Part shown: positions 10,404 through 23,600 of the stretch, piece by piece
Layout of the letters: the number at the start of each line of letters is the position of its first letter
How positions within the stretch are numbered: the stretch's first letter is position 1
NCBI GenBank assembly: GCA_037903475.1
Contig: JBAJFG010000015.1
Location: forward strand, 1-64,000
From: Ancylostoma caninum
Lineage: Eukaryota > Nematoda > Chromadorea > Rhabditida > Ancylostomatidae
Length of the DNA stretch: 64,000 nucleotides
Direction: 5' to 3'
Translations under genes and position numbers: made by a program
The notes under the pieces: model-generated
Told to the model about the DNA's origin: nothing
The model's input: only the letters and a program-made list of their open reading frames with translations
The model's database searches: none

Positions 10404-10453
10404 AAGTGATAGTGTCATGGCCTAAAACAAGCTTGGCCGTGACACTATCACTT
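10404..10453. repeat. Perfect-type stem-loop, 19-base arms, 12-base loop
   Basis: The arms 10404-10422 and 10435-10453 are inverted copies with one mismatch (AAGTGATAGTGTCATGGCC against its complement). The hairpin sits at the right edge of the retroelement-derived block. It may be a MITE relic or a transposon terminus. Confidence 0.7.
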
Positions 10454-12529
10454 AGCACCTGAATGAAGCTAACCCCTCTGCTAACCCTTTGTGCATGTCT
10501 TTTCCAAATGGGCTCACCTCGGCTTCAGTAAGATTTTGTATTGCTGAACCAATCTTTTCCAATAATTCATTCACTTTTTTATCGACTTACACGTTTAACT
10601 TCAAGAATCTTAGGTTGATAGTGAAAAAAATTCACATTCGTGGACGCAGGGCTTCATTCGCAATACTGGCTCGCACGAGGGATGAAACTATTCACATAAG
10701 TTGGATGTGGGCAAAGGGTACTTTATTACAAAGTGAGGTACTTATGCGGTGACTCTATTATGCAATTTCACGTTATTCATGGTTGTTAATGGCAGCTGAT
10801 TTTTTTTATCAGAACAGGGCTCAACTGATTAGTGTCGTGGCGCTCACAATCATTTAGGTTACAGTCAACTCATTTTCTCTTCATAAAACTAACAGTAGTA
10901 TCGCTGTGATCTCTATCATATCACATGTGAAATTTCCGTGGAAGTTGTCTAGAAACATGTGTGAACCAGTCTCTAAAACTGACCTCGTTTATTCGGCTCG
11001 ATAGTTCATACTATTTTTCTGAAATCTAAGATGTTCTCAGTGCAAGGCGTGATAGCTCTGAGACCAAGTTGTATGAATTCTCAGAGACTTCTGATGCAAA
11101 TGCTGGGAAAGGCCCGGCTAAATCCTAGCACTTCTGCTCTGTTCGCTATTATTCTTTCATAGGACTATTATTCTGTCATAGGATTCTTTACTCATAGGAC
11201 CCACTTACCGATTGTTGTAATTGCATAACCTTCGGGAGTTTTTGTAACTGACAGTTCACTCTATGTTCGAGGACTAAACATTGGACGGAAGATTGTGCTT
11301 GTACATACAGGATGCAGAGAAAGGATGTTGGCGAGGCATATTTCTGTTGTTTGTTGGAGCAAAACGAGAGAGGTGCCTGTTTGTACTCAGACAAAAATGT
11401 CAGGACATGCGGAGGACAATAGCCTTCATTTCTTAAGGAAGTTTATTGGTCATGCAGTAACCGCCCGCTTCGGGAGATGCAGAGAAGATTGTCGTGGGGT
11501 GCGATCTAGGCACGAAAAACCATCGGGACTTGCGGAGGTTCGATTAACGCGTTTATTTTGTCGTCATCAGTAGTGGTTGGAAGGCCAGTATGTGGTGCAT
11601 CATGCACATTAAAATTTCCAGAACCAAAGCGAGCAAACTAATGGTGACAATGTCGTTCAGAAGATTTCTTCTGAGCTTGCTCCGCAATTTTGCCCTTTTA
11701 GAAGTAAAACAATAAAATATGCTGATAATGCTCCCTTTGGTTGCCCATTTCCAACATAATTTTTAGCCAACTTGTTTTTTTTTTCTACTAATGACGCTCA
11801 GTTTTTGGATGAAGATAATCTAAAGTCTAATTTTTAAAATAGTGTTAAGCCACACAATCGCTACTACATGAAATATGCAGTTTACGTCACCTGTAAGAAA
11901 AAACGACATTAATTGACGAACAACCCCACAGATTGCGAGCGCATTTGCTAGCTACCAAATGTATCGCCCCTGAACACCACACTGTATACAAATGAAGGTA
12001 TGCTATGGGTGGGAGGAACTGTCAATATCACATGACATGGTGGACATTCTTGCTACTCCAGTAGCTTCATGGTATGGAGTACGAGCGCTGCGATGAGACT
12101 AAATCACAGTCTTACCCTTGAGAGGGTACTCCTTCTCTGTTCCTTCTCCTCAATAGCTAAGAAAAAATTCAGAAATATGCCGCTGTGGGAGTCAGTGAAT
12201 ACAAACCGTCAATAATGGCAACATGTTGTGCACTAGTTTGAAAGCTTCTCTGTGTGAATGAATATTCATGCACATTAGTGTCCAAAACTGTTTCTTTGAT
12301 AGCTCCCATTGCTGTTGACAACGACATGCGTTGTGTGAGTTACCTTACTTTCGTTTCACTTTTCATCCTGATAAACTCTAAAGACCGTCTTCCATGCCAC
12401 TGGAAAACTGCTTGTCAAGTCACATGTCGCCAAGTTGCATTTATCAGTTCCCGGTTGGAGTACTATAACAAGAACGAAGTGAGCTACGCCACTCAATAGC
12501 TGCTGAGACTGCGCATGTAAATCTGTCTC
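10454..12529. other. Intergenic stretch without recognisable gene
   Basis: Only short ORFs with no domain, no signal peptide and no paired splice signals were seen on either strand. The composition is AT-rich, typical of nematode intergenic DNA. Confidence 0.5.
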
Positions 12530-12844
12530 TTGTTACAGCTTCTAGACGATTACTGCACCAACACTCTGACTTATGCAAAGAGTTCATTTCCACATCGTGG
12601 TCTTCGTCCGGATTTTTGTGATTATCTCCTTCGCACCATTAGAGGCATAGCAGATTGGTTCAAAGTAAAAACAGAGGTTTGCGTGAATATTTTTCCGTGG
12701 CCTCGATCATTTTCTCTATGTGATGAAAATCCTGATGTTCTCTCAGGGCACAGAAGAATACGACCTAATGAAGAACACTTCTGCATGGAACTATTTTTTC
12801 AACAGCGTGGTAAGAATGTGTGCCGAAAGTGTCTGCGGCGATAA
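12530..12844 (+). other. Unrecognised ORF, possible exon (104 codons)
   Basis: The frame runs from an acceptor-like TTGTTACAG at about 12530-12538 to a stop at 12844 and contains several Cys and Trp residues (for example CVNIFPWPRSF). I do not recognise a family. It could be a terminal exon whose upstream exons I cannot place, or a chance ORF. Confidence 0.2.
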
Positions 12845-14868
12845 CTGTGACTGGCCTTAAGCGATGCAACAGTAGCGAGAACGATGTGCTTCAATAGAAA
12901 ATAGTTGAGGACACCATGCCACACATTGAGATTCTAAATAATTGTTATCCTAGCTGCTGCGTGCTTGGAATACACAGATCGCATATAATAAAACACGATT
13001 TACACAAATCCTTACAGAAACTGCGCAGATTTTTGCTTCTCACAATCAGATAACCATTTTTACGTTCAACGATCGCCAGTGCATCACTACGGTGAAGGTC
13101 CCGCAAAGAATGTTCACCTGTGTGCAGTGTCGTGTATTTCAGTGAAAATCATGAACAGAGACGTCTCATTCAGCCACTCCACGGAGCCACGGTCAGTCAG
13201 GTAGTCTAAGTAGCGCTGATCATGGATTTAAAATCCACCGCGTCTTCAAGACACTGGAAAATCACCAACAAAAAAAGAGAACCCCATGAATGGATGCCTA
13301 TTACATTCCCTTCTTTTCTTCTTTCCTGATTTCTCAAATTCTTTAGCATCCTGTCTCTCCTGTGGCTTAACAGTAAGCAGCGCCATACTCCGATCTGGTA
13401 AAATTGAGCGTTTTAACATCAGAAGAATCTTCAGGATCATATTGTTGCTTACATGCATATTTTTCTGCAAAGAAATCGGAACTATCGGCAGTTTGTTGCA
13501 TTACGTCTGCTGTCACCGTCTTCTCAAGGGCAGTACTGGAACAATCAAAGGATCTCGAAGTGAACAGGAGGAAGTATGAATTCCTTTTCATTAGCTTACC
13601 CGATGCGAGAGTTCCATGAAGACAGCCTGAGTTTCGCAATGGTTTGGTCTTTCTTCACGAGCAGAGGCAGCTATAAAGAGTCTTTCACGGGGCTGAATCC
13701 TCTTTCGTGCCCCTATCGCCGTCAATTGAGAGAGATCGTCGATGGCCGAACAAAAATGTTGACGATCTCAGAACTCTGCCGAAGTCTTCACACAGAAGCG
13801 CGACTTACAATCTCGTGTTGATGTGATAAAGATTGTTGAAAGAATTGAGAATAACGCCAAAAAACCCCTCTTCATCTCCCTGTTTTGGACAGCAACCGCA
13901 AAAAGTTGTGGACCTACGGCGGGCCGTAGAAGACTTGATAACGATTGCCAGCGTCAAACGTGTTGGAAGTGCAACTTTCTGTGGTAATAGTCGCAAAATG
14001 ATCGGAGAGTTGTTCTTGTCATTTTTGTGAAGAAATATTAAATGTTTATCATTGCGATCGGCGTCGAATAAAGGTTCTTCTAATCAGAGATGAGCGGAAT
14101 TATTGCGTAACACAGGAATTCTGCAGCCGAAACTTGGAGAGACTTGTAGAGATAAAAGCAGCATATGCGTTGATGTAACTTGGCTATTGCTGATCCTCTA
14201 GAAACTCAGAATTATAATAAAAGCCGGCAAAACGCCAAAATTCACGAACATCCAACGTTCTGAGGTCGGAATTCGGCTCATCTTTGCTTCTGATGTTAAA
14301 ATCTCCAAGTCGACTCTGAAGTGGGATACAAAACCCATGATCCACTTTACACACTACAGGCAGAACTGAGGAATCCACCAAATTTTTGTGGAGAATGAGA
14401 AAAAGCAAAAATAGGATAAGCTGAGCATATATAGTTGTCAGTGGATTAGCAGTTTAGGAGTTAGCTCCCTATAGCGTTGTTTAATTAACTCAGACGACTT
14501 TTACTTTGTGTGACTATAAAAACATTCCCAGAGGTTGTCAATTACTCCAGTTGTGATGATGCAGATAAGATCTGCTGCCTAAGACGACTTTTCATACATC
14601 AAGATCAAGCATAGTAGGACTTTTGGCATGTCGTATTCAGGCAACTAAGCTATTACTTTGAAACTTTTATTCCAAGACCAACAGTACCACCACGTGGAGA
14701 GCAATACATTAGAAATGTTCTCAAACTTAAAAGTCACGATAAAATCTAGAAGAATCGGTCAGAAGCACTTTAATATGTAGGTGACTAAAGACTAATGAAC
14801 CCACTGTGACCTATATATGCTCAGCACAAAATCTACCATAAATAGAACAAATCAGCACAATGTGCATC
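12845..14868. other. Intergenic stretch; one weak minus-strand ORF
   Basis: No domain is recognisable. On the minus strand about 14184-14440 there is an open stretch that begins with a hydrophobic run and ends FYYNSEFLEDQQ-stop, resembling a small secreted peptide, but it lacks an in-frame ATG. It is recorded only as a possible exon downstream of the L-domain gene. Confidence 0.3.
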
Positions 14869-17800
14869 CTACTGAGTAGGACCAGGAGAGGTTGTGGTAG
14901 TTTTCGTATTCAACCACTCGTCTGTAAATGCACAAATCATCAGAACAGGTATCATTGCGATGAGAAGATTTTCATTTGCTGCATAGTTGTAACTCACCGC
15001 AGTCCATCCAGTCGATAATAACAGGTTCGTGTATAATTTCTTTAAAGAAATTACAGTCTGCAAGGGTGATGTTCAAGTTTGGAGTGCCATCGATGCTGAA
15101 CTTGTTCTGACTGGGAGCGAGGAGATTCTGTAGATTCGGCAACGTTATGGATTTCAGGTTCGGCATCGATGAAAGGCTGATAGCAGGGAAAGTTTCTGGA
15201 AAATTTAGTCTTCAGCAACGTAGATTCCAATCAAAATGATGCCAGAAGGGCTCTAATTTTCATAGAAACTGAGTTTGTAGAAGACGTTAGCTCTACGACA
15301 CAACTCAACTGACGTTTAGAACGAAACAATAGGGAATGCAGCTCACCGTTCAACGAAATTATCGTCTCAAGTGAGGAGAACATGGAGAGATCCTGAATGT
15401 TTACCCTGACCAAATCGATATTTCCGTAGATTTTCCGGATTTGTTGGAACTTTTCCACTTGTCTGTCCGAAAATGAACCGCCTACGTAATTCAGAAGACC
15501 AACGACTGAAGTGCAGTTCTCGGGTAGCAACGTGATGTCATCCTTCCATGAATTAAATAGGCAAGTATCTGGTGGTAAACCTTCTGAAAAACTATGTGTA
15601 AGAAGCAAGCGATTTCAAGGGCGGTAAATTCTGACTCATTTTTTCTCTCAGAAGGAAAAAGAACGAAAAAAAGAGAACGAGAATTGTAAGAAGAAGGTGA
15701 ATCAATTGATGATAACAATAAGATAAGAAATACTCGCCGTTGGGGTACAAACCCGAAATCTTATAACTTGGAACACTCGAAGACGCAAACAATTCAGCCT
15801 CATCAAAATTTATTTCCAGAATTCTGTTATAGCTTATATCCAACTGTTGAGCAGTAGTTATCTTTGTGAGTTTTCGAAAACCCAAGGTTTCTAAATAATG
15901 GTTCCCGTTGATTTTAATGGCTTCTTGACCTAAAAAAGAACTACGAGTGCGGACATGGACGTTGCTAAACACGGGACCCACTTTGGCAGACTATTTCCTC
16001 CAAGTTTTCGAGGAACGAGAGAGTTTCGAAATTGGTTTGGAAAACCCGAAGACATCCATAAAGCTTCTTGACGGATCGTAGAACGGCAAGACGTTCCGGG
16101 TTAATTGCTGAAATGCACGAGTTAGGATATCTTAGTGATTTATTTGTGAACAAGCAGAGGCCAAGATCGGTTTGTAAATAAAAAAAACCACAACGCATTC
16201 AAACACGCCTATCCGCCCTCCAGCGTCATGCCGTCATGTGTTTCAAGGTAGTGCTTTTAAAGATTTACGAAGAACGAGTTTAGGATGACGGACGTAGAGC
16301 GGTGTTTGAATGCACCAATTGCACCAATAGAATGTCAGTGGCTCCGCCCTGTTCTCCTTCACGATGCGAAACACGCGTTAGTTCAGAACAGGATCAAAGT
16401 CTATGTACACAAATTCTCTGCACGTGCATGGCTGTTGTTGGTTCAAAAGAAACCTGTTATAATCTGAACCTGTTCCTTTGAAATCGTTGTAACTTACCGG
16501 TATCGTCGAAGAAAAGGTTGCCATAGATTATGGACAGATTTGCGGGAACGTTTAGAATGGATGTGAATGTCAGGCCGAAATCGATTTGGAACCCTAAACA
16601 GGGAGGTGAGGGTAGAATTTTTTTTCTTTCATTATTTTGCACACAACATGTATTGCTGAGGGGGCGTTGAGCACGTTTTTGACGAGAAATCGCCAATACT
16701 TATACTGGCAAGCTACGTCCCGCCTCAGAATCAATTCCGTTGCTTTCAAATGAAAATAATATCCAGCAGCTCTTGATAAAAATGGAATACGTGGTTCGGT
16801 GCAAACCTGAAAAAAAACGAAAAAGTAGCTGTCCAACGTCAAATTTCGAGGAGTTTGTGGGCGGCGCTTGGTAGGAGTGTGTGGTTTGACCACCAAGCTC
16901 TCCTTTGCTGGTCACGCATAGAGTACACCTTCGATATCATTAGGTATAATGAGTAACTCCCACGAGAAGCGCGACTCCCCTCAGAAAGTGCGCTTCCGGG
17001 AGAGTGTTACACCTCGTAAACCTCGTCCTCCCGTCACGGCCCCGCCCCTGTCGCGCCCAAGATCTCCCAAGCCTTGAGCAAGAAAATAGGTCTTCGATAG
17101 TTTTGCCTGAAATTACGTATAACATTGTGATCAGTACCTCCTGAGATTCTGTTTGTCCTAGGATCCCGAAATCTATTCCAGAAGATGGTACTGAGATCTA
17201 AGATCTATCCGATGGCTGTAGGACCGGTTGCCCTTTATAAGACTAGGTAACGAATGTACCCTCACGGTACGTCGAAAACCGACAGTTGCTCAAGTCATTG
17301 TAGCTCACCGTCGCTTCGCCACAACTTCCTTAGAACTGCCCCAATGAAAGCGCTTCGGTCACCATTTGATTCGCTCGAGGAGATCTTCCAGAAGACGTAC
17401 TGGTATTGGTTTCTCCCAAGTAATCGATATATCGATTGGTGTCGTGTGATGGATCGGATTAGTAGTGGCCGAAACACTTGTGATGAACCGGATCTCAAGC
17501 TCAGATTTGATTATTTTGGCTAAGCTGAGGCTAAGCTTCCGAAATCAAACATCTAGGAGCATATATATATATTTTTTAGCCTGAGCCTGAAATCGCGCAT
17601 ACCTGTAAAGGCTCTGGAAACTGTTAGTAGGCGTTCCCAGTTAGTACATCAAGTGCATGTTACCGAGGCGGTCTATTATCTGAGTGACAATCATTTCTCC
17701 AAAGAAATGAATTTTTTTTTTTGAAATGAAAACACCACACACCTGTTCTGCTTTTTTCTTCTTTCATATCGTGTTCTTTTTGTGAAAAAAAAGCGAGAAA

Positions 17801-18871
17801 ATATGAGGAAAAATGTATTTCACTCACCACAGTTGACTTTGTTCCTTAAAATCACTCTATTGTCGAGAAGCACTTTGTCGAACAGGTGACAGTGCATCGC
17901 CAGATCCAGATTTGGGTTATCTTGAATCATAATAACTCCATTGGAGCGATTGAGCTTTTCCAGGTTGATTTGAGTGAGGTGGGGATTCTCAACGATCTCG
18001 AGAACATCTAAAGCACAACTCTTTAGCTCTTCTCATATGAAATAGGAAAAAAAGTAGGAAAGGTGCGTACTTTCGAACCATCCCTTGGTCAGAACTTTCA
18101 CATTCTTCAAGAAAGACAATTGCTTTAGAGCTGTGTTCCTTATAATAAGACTTCCTTCAATGGAAGAAACATTCTGGAACAGCTTCTGGAGTTGAGTTGC
18201 TGTCATGTTGGAGGTGGAGTCAATGACGATGTCACCGACTAGCGACGTGCAGTCGGTGGACCAAGGTGTTTTTATGGATGCCGACAGTGTCCCGTAGAAT
18301 TCGCATGGTGGAGGCAGATCACTGAGTATACCTGGAAAAAAATTGGGGTTCATAAACTAATCTCCTTTTTTTGCAGTTCTGTCTTGTAAGGATAAAGAAA
18401 CAAACATTTAAGGTTAGGCCTACGGGTGCATAGGTGCATGTTTCGTCATTATTTCCTTTTAAATTATCGCCAAATTATCGATTCATTGGTTTTATTGATT
18501 TTTCGGCTTTCTTGCACACGGGTTGGTGATGAAGTGCCTTCTGGGATTTTTTGAAACGCTGAACGTGGGTAAGGCAAGCATTTTAGAAGTATTTATTCAC
18601 CAGTCAAGCAAGTTCACCCCATTTTTTGAGGGAAGGGGGAGGGGATGATGAACATTTTGAGTGGACGTTTTGCTTCAACAAGTGTTGACATCAGGTTCAA
18701 ATTGCCGGGAGAAATTGAACACTCGAGCGAAGCTGGGTACGGCAGCTAGTTTCCAATAAATTAAGATATTCTAGTATTTTGCTCAATCGCCTTACCTTGA
18801 GAATTGACGGAAAAATCGGAAGAAATAGTATACAGGGTCGCTATCAGCGCTGGAAACGAGCAGCGAAACAT
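14869..18871 (-). CDS. Secreted protein with three receptor L domains (irld-like), 467 aa, 9 exons
   Basis: Exons in gene order: 18871-18796, 18331-18071, 18007-17828, 16593-16498, 16107-15982, 15929-15753, 15583-15347, 15195-14998, 14921-14869 (stop TAG). Every junction is in phase and the sum is 1404 bases. Exon 1 encodes a signal peptide (MFRCSFPALIATLYTISS). Exons 2-3, 4-6 and 7-8 each encode a leucine-rich L domain like those of insulin and EGF receptors, with the signature Cys-Thr-Ser-x-x-Gly (CTSLVG, CTSVVG) and ladders such as LSFLKNVKVL and LSFLENLEEI. There is no transmembrane segment, Cys-rich region or kinase; the protein ends in a Thr-rich tail. Nematode irld proteins of this type are thought to bind insulin-like or other ligands outside the cell. 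The donor of exon 6 is ambiguous: GTTTGT at 15752 or a GC donor at 15737, both in phase. Confidence 0.85.
16850..17100 (+). repeat. Dispersed repeat copy 1 (family with TGTGGGCGG motif)
   Basis: It lies in the large intron 3 of the L-domain gene. It shares TGTGGGCGG, CTGGTCAC, ACCTCGTCC and related blocks with 23090-23400 (inverted) and 58510-58760. The copies are diverged, so this looks like an old nonautonomous repeat. Confidence 0.5.
17290..17470 (+). repeat. Diverged repeat shared with 36170-36350 (inverted)
   Basis: Blocks such as CACCGTCGCTTCGCCACAAC and ATCGATATATCGATT recur in the opposite orientation near 36170-36350. It is intronic here and not coding. Confidence 0.4.
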
Positions 18872-20688
18872 CAGATGTGATATTCCTTGCTCGGCGAAAA
18901 CAAGGAATCGAGCAGATCTACAGCGGGTGAGTTCGTGTTCTCTGCTAAACCGACACCTCTGGCGGAGAAATTACCACATTGCCATTAAATCGGCACCTAC
19001 AATCCAATATTACGGAGTAATCAAAGCTGTAATAGCAGTTTGTTAACGCGTATAACACAGAGAACTCGAGAGGTTGTTCCTGGCTGATAACTGCCGATTA
19101 GGAGAGACTTCGAAACAAATTGGAAAAGAAAAAGAAATCAGCTAATTCAATGTTGACTTTATGGATTGCTATTCTATTTTTACCTTATCTCCGGAGTTTG
19201 TACTGGAAATTAACCAGCTATTCGCTAATCTAAATTTTTTTTCCGATGCCGATTTTTTCCCACTAGGTTTTCTTGGACACTGCTACGGCGACCGAAAAAT
19301 TAACGGAATAATAAGGCTAAAGTATATACATATAATATTTATATAAGAGCCACAAAATTCAGAAGGCATGTAATGCGGTTGTTGTGCAAAGTTGGATGGG
19401 TGGGGCATAGAGTGAAAAAGTAGAACTTTACAATTGCTCAACCCTGAAAAAAGACCAATTACAGATCGGAACGGTCTTTTCCGCTACTATATTTCACAGC
19501 AAATTATTTGCTTTGGATAAATGATTTTTATCTTATGAAAGGAAAATTCACCTCCACTCAGCAGTGAGACCTCCACAGGCCCTTCACGTTCAAAAGTTTT
19601 AGAAGCATGATACCCGATCACATCACACTTTCGTCAACCATAAAAATACATAAATGGGCACGAGAACTGGTGCTCATCTCTCCCATATTGTTTGTTTCAT
19701 CATTTCTGTGATACATATTAACTCTTTCCCTTTCTTTGGGCCCTATATACACAAGAATGATTTTGTTAGAAAATTAGTCCTCAACACATAGCGGAATAAT
19801 GTGACCCATCGGGAAATCTTATCCGCTATGACCTTTTTTTCAGTAAAATCTTATCCGTTATGACCTTTTTTCAGTAAAATTATTACAAGATTCATTAGTA
19901 GATATGCGGACATGGCAGCTCAAACGAGGAAAATACCGCTTTCGCTCTTCAAATCGGCACTTGCAACCTCATATAAGATGTAATCAAAGTCTTATTAGAA
20001 ATAGTAATGTGTGCGAGAGCGTAACGTTGGTTTTTGGCTAGTGGATCATGGAAGTGAAACTGAAAGAGTCAGCCTCTTATTATTTGGTCGAAGGTTAGCA
20101 GGTTTTTCTATGCGTTTAGGTAAAAGGATGGAAGCCATTGCCAAGAATCGAGAAAATTGGGCGGGTCGTTTTCTTCAATCTATTTTTTTTTCGGTCAAAT
20201 TTATCAACAACCGAAATCACCATGGAGATTTCTTACAAGCAAAACATCTGCTATCTCTAACAAATATGCTCAACGAGCAGAAAACAGCAGGAAACAGTTT
20301 TCCCAAAGTCATTACTCATTGGCCTTTAGGAATTTTATTTTGCCATCGTCTGCACCACTAATTAAAGTGAATTTTAAGCCTTCGAAAGTGCCCCAGCTGT
20401 GTCCTGTACGAGTGATGCCAGGCAGATCAAAAATGATCTACCAGTCAATTTGTCAGAAATGGCACCTGGAGAAATGGATAGATTGCTGGCAGCCGGTCTG
20501 CAACTGTGGGACTCTTCTGGTGTGCCCGTTTATCTACTGACTCTCAGAAGGTAAGTAATAACCTCAGTTAATTTGTAGGCTGTACCAACTGGTTGCCTTA
20601 TTTGTGCTCAACGATCCTTTTTTTGTGAAGCACTGGAAATCCTTACACTATTTAGCCGTGATAGCTAACACCATCTTTCTGCTTGGCA
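18872..20688. other. Divergent intergenic region between L-domain gene and carbonic anhydrase gene
   Basis: The two genes point away from each other, so both promoters should lie here. A short tandem of CTTATCCGYTATGACCTTTTTT with CAGTAAAAT occurs at about 19818-19880. The ORFs around 20011-20540 show no domain and no splice support; I regard them as chance. Confidence 0.45.
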
Positions 20689-23600
20689 ATGGCTTCCATC
20701 CTTCTATTATTACTCTTCATTTCGCTACAGCAAATGATAGCGGGTCGCTCTATGGGCATTGGCATTGCGCAAGCTCGTCTGAAAGGTAGTTTTTTTTAAT
20801 ATCTGATAAATAAAAAGAGATATTCATGATTTTTCCTTGGAAAAAATTCAACCCACTTTTCCATTTTGCCATTTTGTCCCCAGGATTTGCTTTGTGCGAA
20901 CACTAGTTTTCCGTATCGGATTTTTCCAAATTCATCGATTTTATTACCTTGAGCATTCCATTTACAGCCGCAACGGATGAACGCTGGCGCTACGACGACC
21001 AGAGCCAGTGGACTGGCACTTGTGCCGCTGGGCGCAGCCAATCGCCCGTGGATCTCTTGCTAGGTTTGTCCGCAAGCCAGCCTAATTTTTTATTTATTTT
21101 CTCAATTGTTCTGGCTTGACGAGTTAGGGGAACCTCATCCTTCAAAGCTTTTCTGCACTTTGTCAGAGAATTTCGAACGAAGAACTGTGCGTGTTATTGG
21201 GATCACCAGGATCTGCGATATAACGGTGGTTTTTTGGGGCGAGAGGTGAAAAATTGTTATATAAACGTTAGAAGGGTATCTAGTTGATAGTGCCACAGAA
21301 CATTGATGCTGCTAGAGGACAAATTTTATGAATAAACAGGTGAAAAGTAAAATTAAAGCACAAGGACGCAAATTGGGCAGCATGGGGTAGAAAGTAGAGA
21401 GAAACGGGTTAATTTGAACAGGATCTCGGAATGGGCTTTTCACCTCCCGGAGAAGGAGAATGGCCTGTTGACCCGTCACGGATTGGGACAAGTCTCCCCT
21501 GTATTACAAGGGTAGATGCGAATGAAGTGATTCCACCTAAGTTTTAGTGTTCTGTTTTTTTTTGGTGCACCCTGAGTGCATGAATAAATAAATAAATAAA
21601 TAAATTTTTTCCGTACTCTTCGCTATCGTAAATAGAATTAGTCATTATGAGAAAAATTTTGGTAGTGATAATCGTGGTTATGTTGTCCGACTTCTTGTCC
21701 TTCGCTTGTTTTTCTTCTTACCTTTCTTCTTTATTTATTTGCCCGTTAAATTGTTTAGCTCTCGGAAATTTATTCCCTAGCAGTCTTTGAGATGGAGCTG
21801 TGATCCTTGCAGAAAACATACAGGTTTGGATGTAACATGTAATCTTGGAAATTGTTTGTTTCTTACGCCCATGTTTACTTGTTTATCTTATGCCTCATGT
21901 TGTTCACTTCCTTGTTTTACGTAAACAAGCAATCGGTACGGCGCTTTAATATTCCTAGGTGAAGCAGAGGTGGTAAACTTTGACAGCGTGAAGTTCAACA
22001 ACTACCATCTCACAGGAGCAGTTGAGGTGGACCACAGCGGTCGTTCAGGCAAGCGATTCCAGTTATTTATTGATTTCTTGGTTAAAATTCCCATGAAAAA
22101 CTAACAAGCTTTTAACATGGGTTATGCTGTTATGATACATCACTAAATGGAATACATTATGGATCTACTAATTTTGAAATAAACACAAAAATAAACTAAA
22201 CTAGCAAAAATGGGCGAAAAATTGTAGTATCTTTTGCAATAGACCTAAAATCGATTTATTGATTCAAAGCTCCTTAATAATTATAACAGTTTTTTCTTGA
22301 GAAAGTCTCATAGAAAAATAACTATCAATTTCAGTAACAGTGAATGGATTCCTTGCATGGGAGCAACCACCATCGATCACTGGCAAGTCAACAGTCGTTG
22401 TATCTATTGAAGTCATGCATATTGATCGATTTAGGTGGCAACCTGGGCACGACTTATTTCCTGCGGCAGTTACACTTTCATTGGAATAGTGAACACACGT
22501 TCAACGGCCTTCACTATGATGCGGAGGTGGGTTGTCTCCGCCTTACTCAATTTTACTGACTACTCTCTAGGTTATTGGCTGACTGCGTCGAAAGCGTTCT
22601 GTGATTGGTCCATTCTGACGGCCTTCCTGCCCGGTGATGTCATCTCGTCCGCCGTTCAAAAGTAATCTTTTGTTTCACACCTGAACGTGGATGTCAAACG
22701 AGTTGACCCAAAATGGTGGAAGGCCCTGCGGGATGGACCAGTCGTACCTCTGTGGCTACTCCCCCTTTCCAAAACAGAGCGATAAAAACACTTTCCTAGT
22801 GTAGTTGACCATCTGACTGAGCGGCAATTTAACACGTTTTAACAGTAATAATACGTAATTGATAGGTTGTCTACGAATTAGTTCCAGTAATGGCGCTGGA
22901 TTTACTTTTAAGTTACTTATTCGAGTAGCTGCACAGAGAGAAGTGTCAAGGAAGAAAGTTTCGAAGTTTCTGTTGAATTAGTCGCGTTCAGTGTCTCATT
23001 AGGTAGAACCAGGTTAGAGGGTCGTCTCTGAGATCTACACATGTAAAGAATCTCCAGGATTTGCTCATAGCAATGGCCACGTGATTCAGCCCAGAACCGC
23101 CGAAAAACTTGTCTTCTAGCTCCAATTCTTGAGGATCTTGTGGGCGGAGCGAGAACGGTAGGACGAGCTATCTCCATTTCCGGGCACTCACCTTCTGAGA
23201 AAGTTTTTACCCCTCGTGAGAGACAAGAGACACTGAGAATCGGGACTGCTTTCCATGTTAGACGAGCAAGGAACTACATGATGTGGACCCCGTGGTCACT
23301 GTTTGGCTCCGCCCACAAGCTCCGGAAAGGCTGGACCTCGGTAGGGCTCCTTGGAATTTTCGAAGGGAATCATGAATTATATACTAGTAAGGATCAGCGG
23401 CTCTTGGATTCTCTTCTGGTGTGAAGATCTCAGAAACTATTCTGAATCTATTTTGTGTCTAATAAATAACTACATTCCTCGTGGTGCATAGAAAAATACC
23501 ATCGAAATCACGAATGGAAAAGTTATGAAGGATTTTGAATTCTTGAAGAGTCCAAATGGACCAGCCACAGTAGAATATTACAGAACTTTTCTGCCCCAAT

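Noticed and set aside
14925..14997. Apparent C-terminal membrane helix (NLLIAMIPVLMICAF) of the L-domain gene
   Set aside because: It lies within a short intron with good GTGAGT and TTTACAG signals; splicing keeps the phase and ends the protein in a Thr-rich tail.
20011..20540. Overlapping plus-strand ORFs before the carbonic anhydrase gene
   Set aside because: No start context, domain or splice connection to the signal-peptide exon at 20689 could be found.
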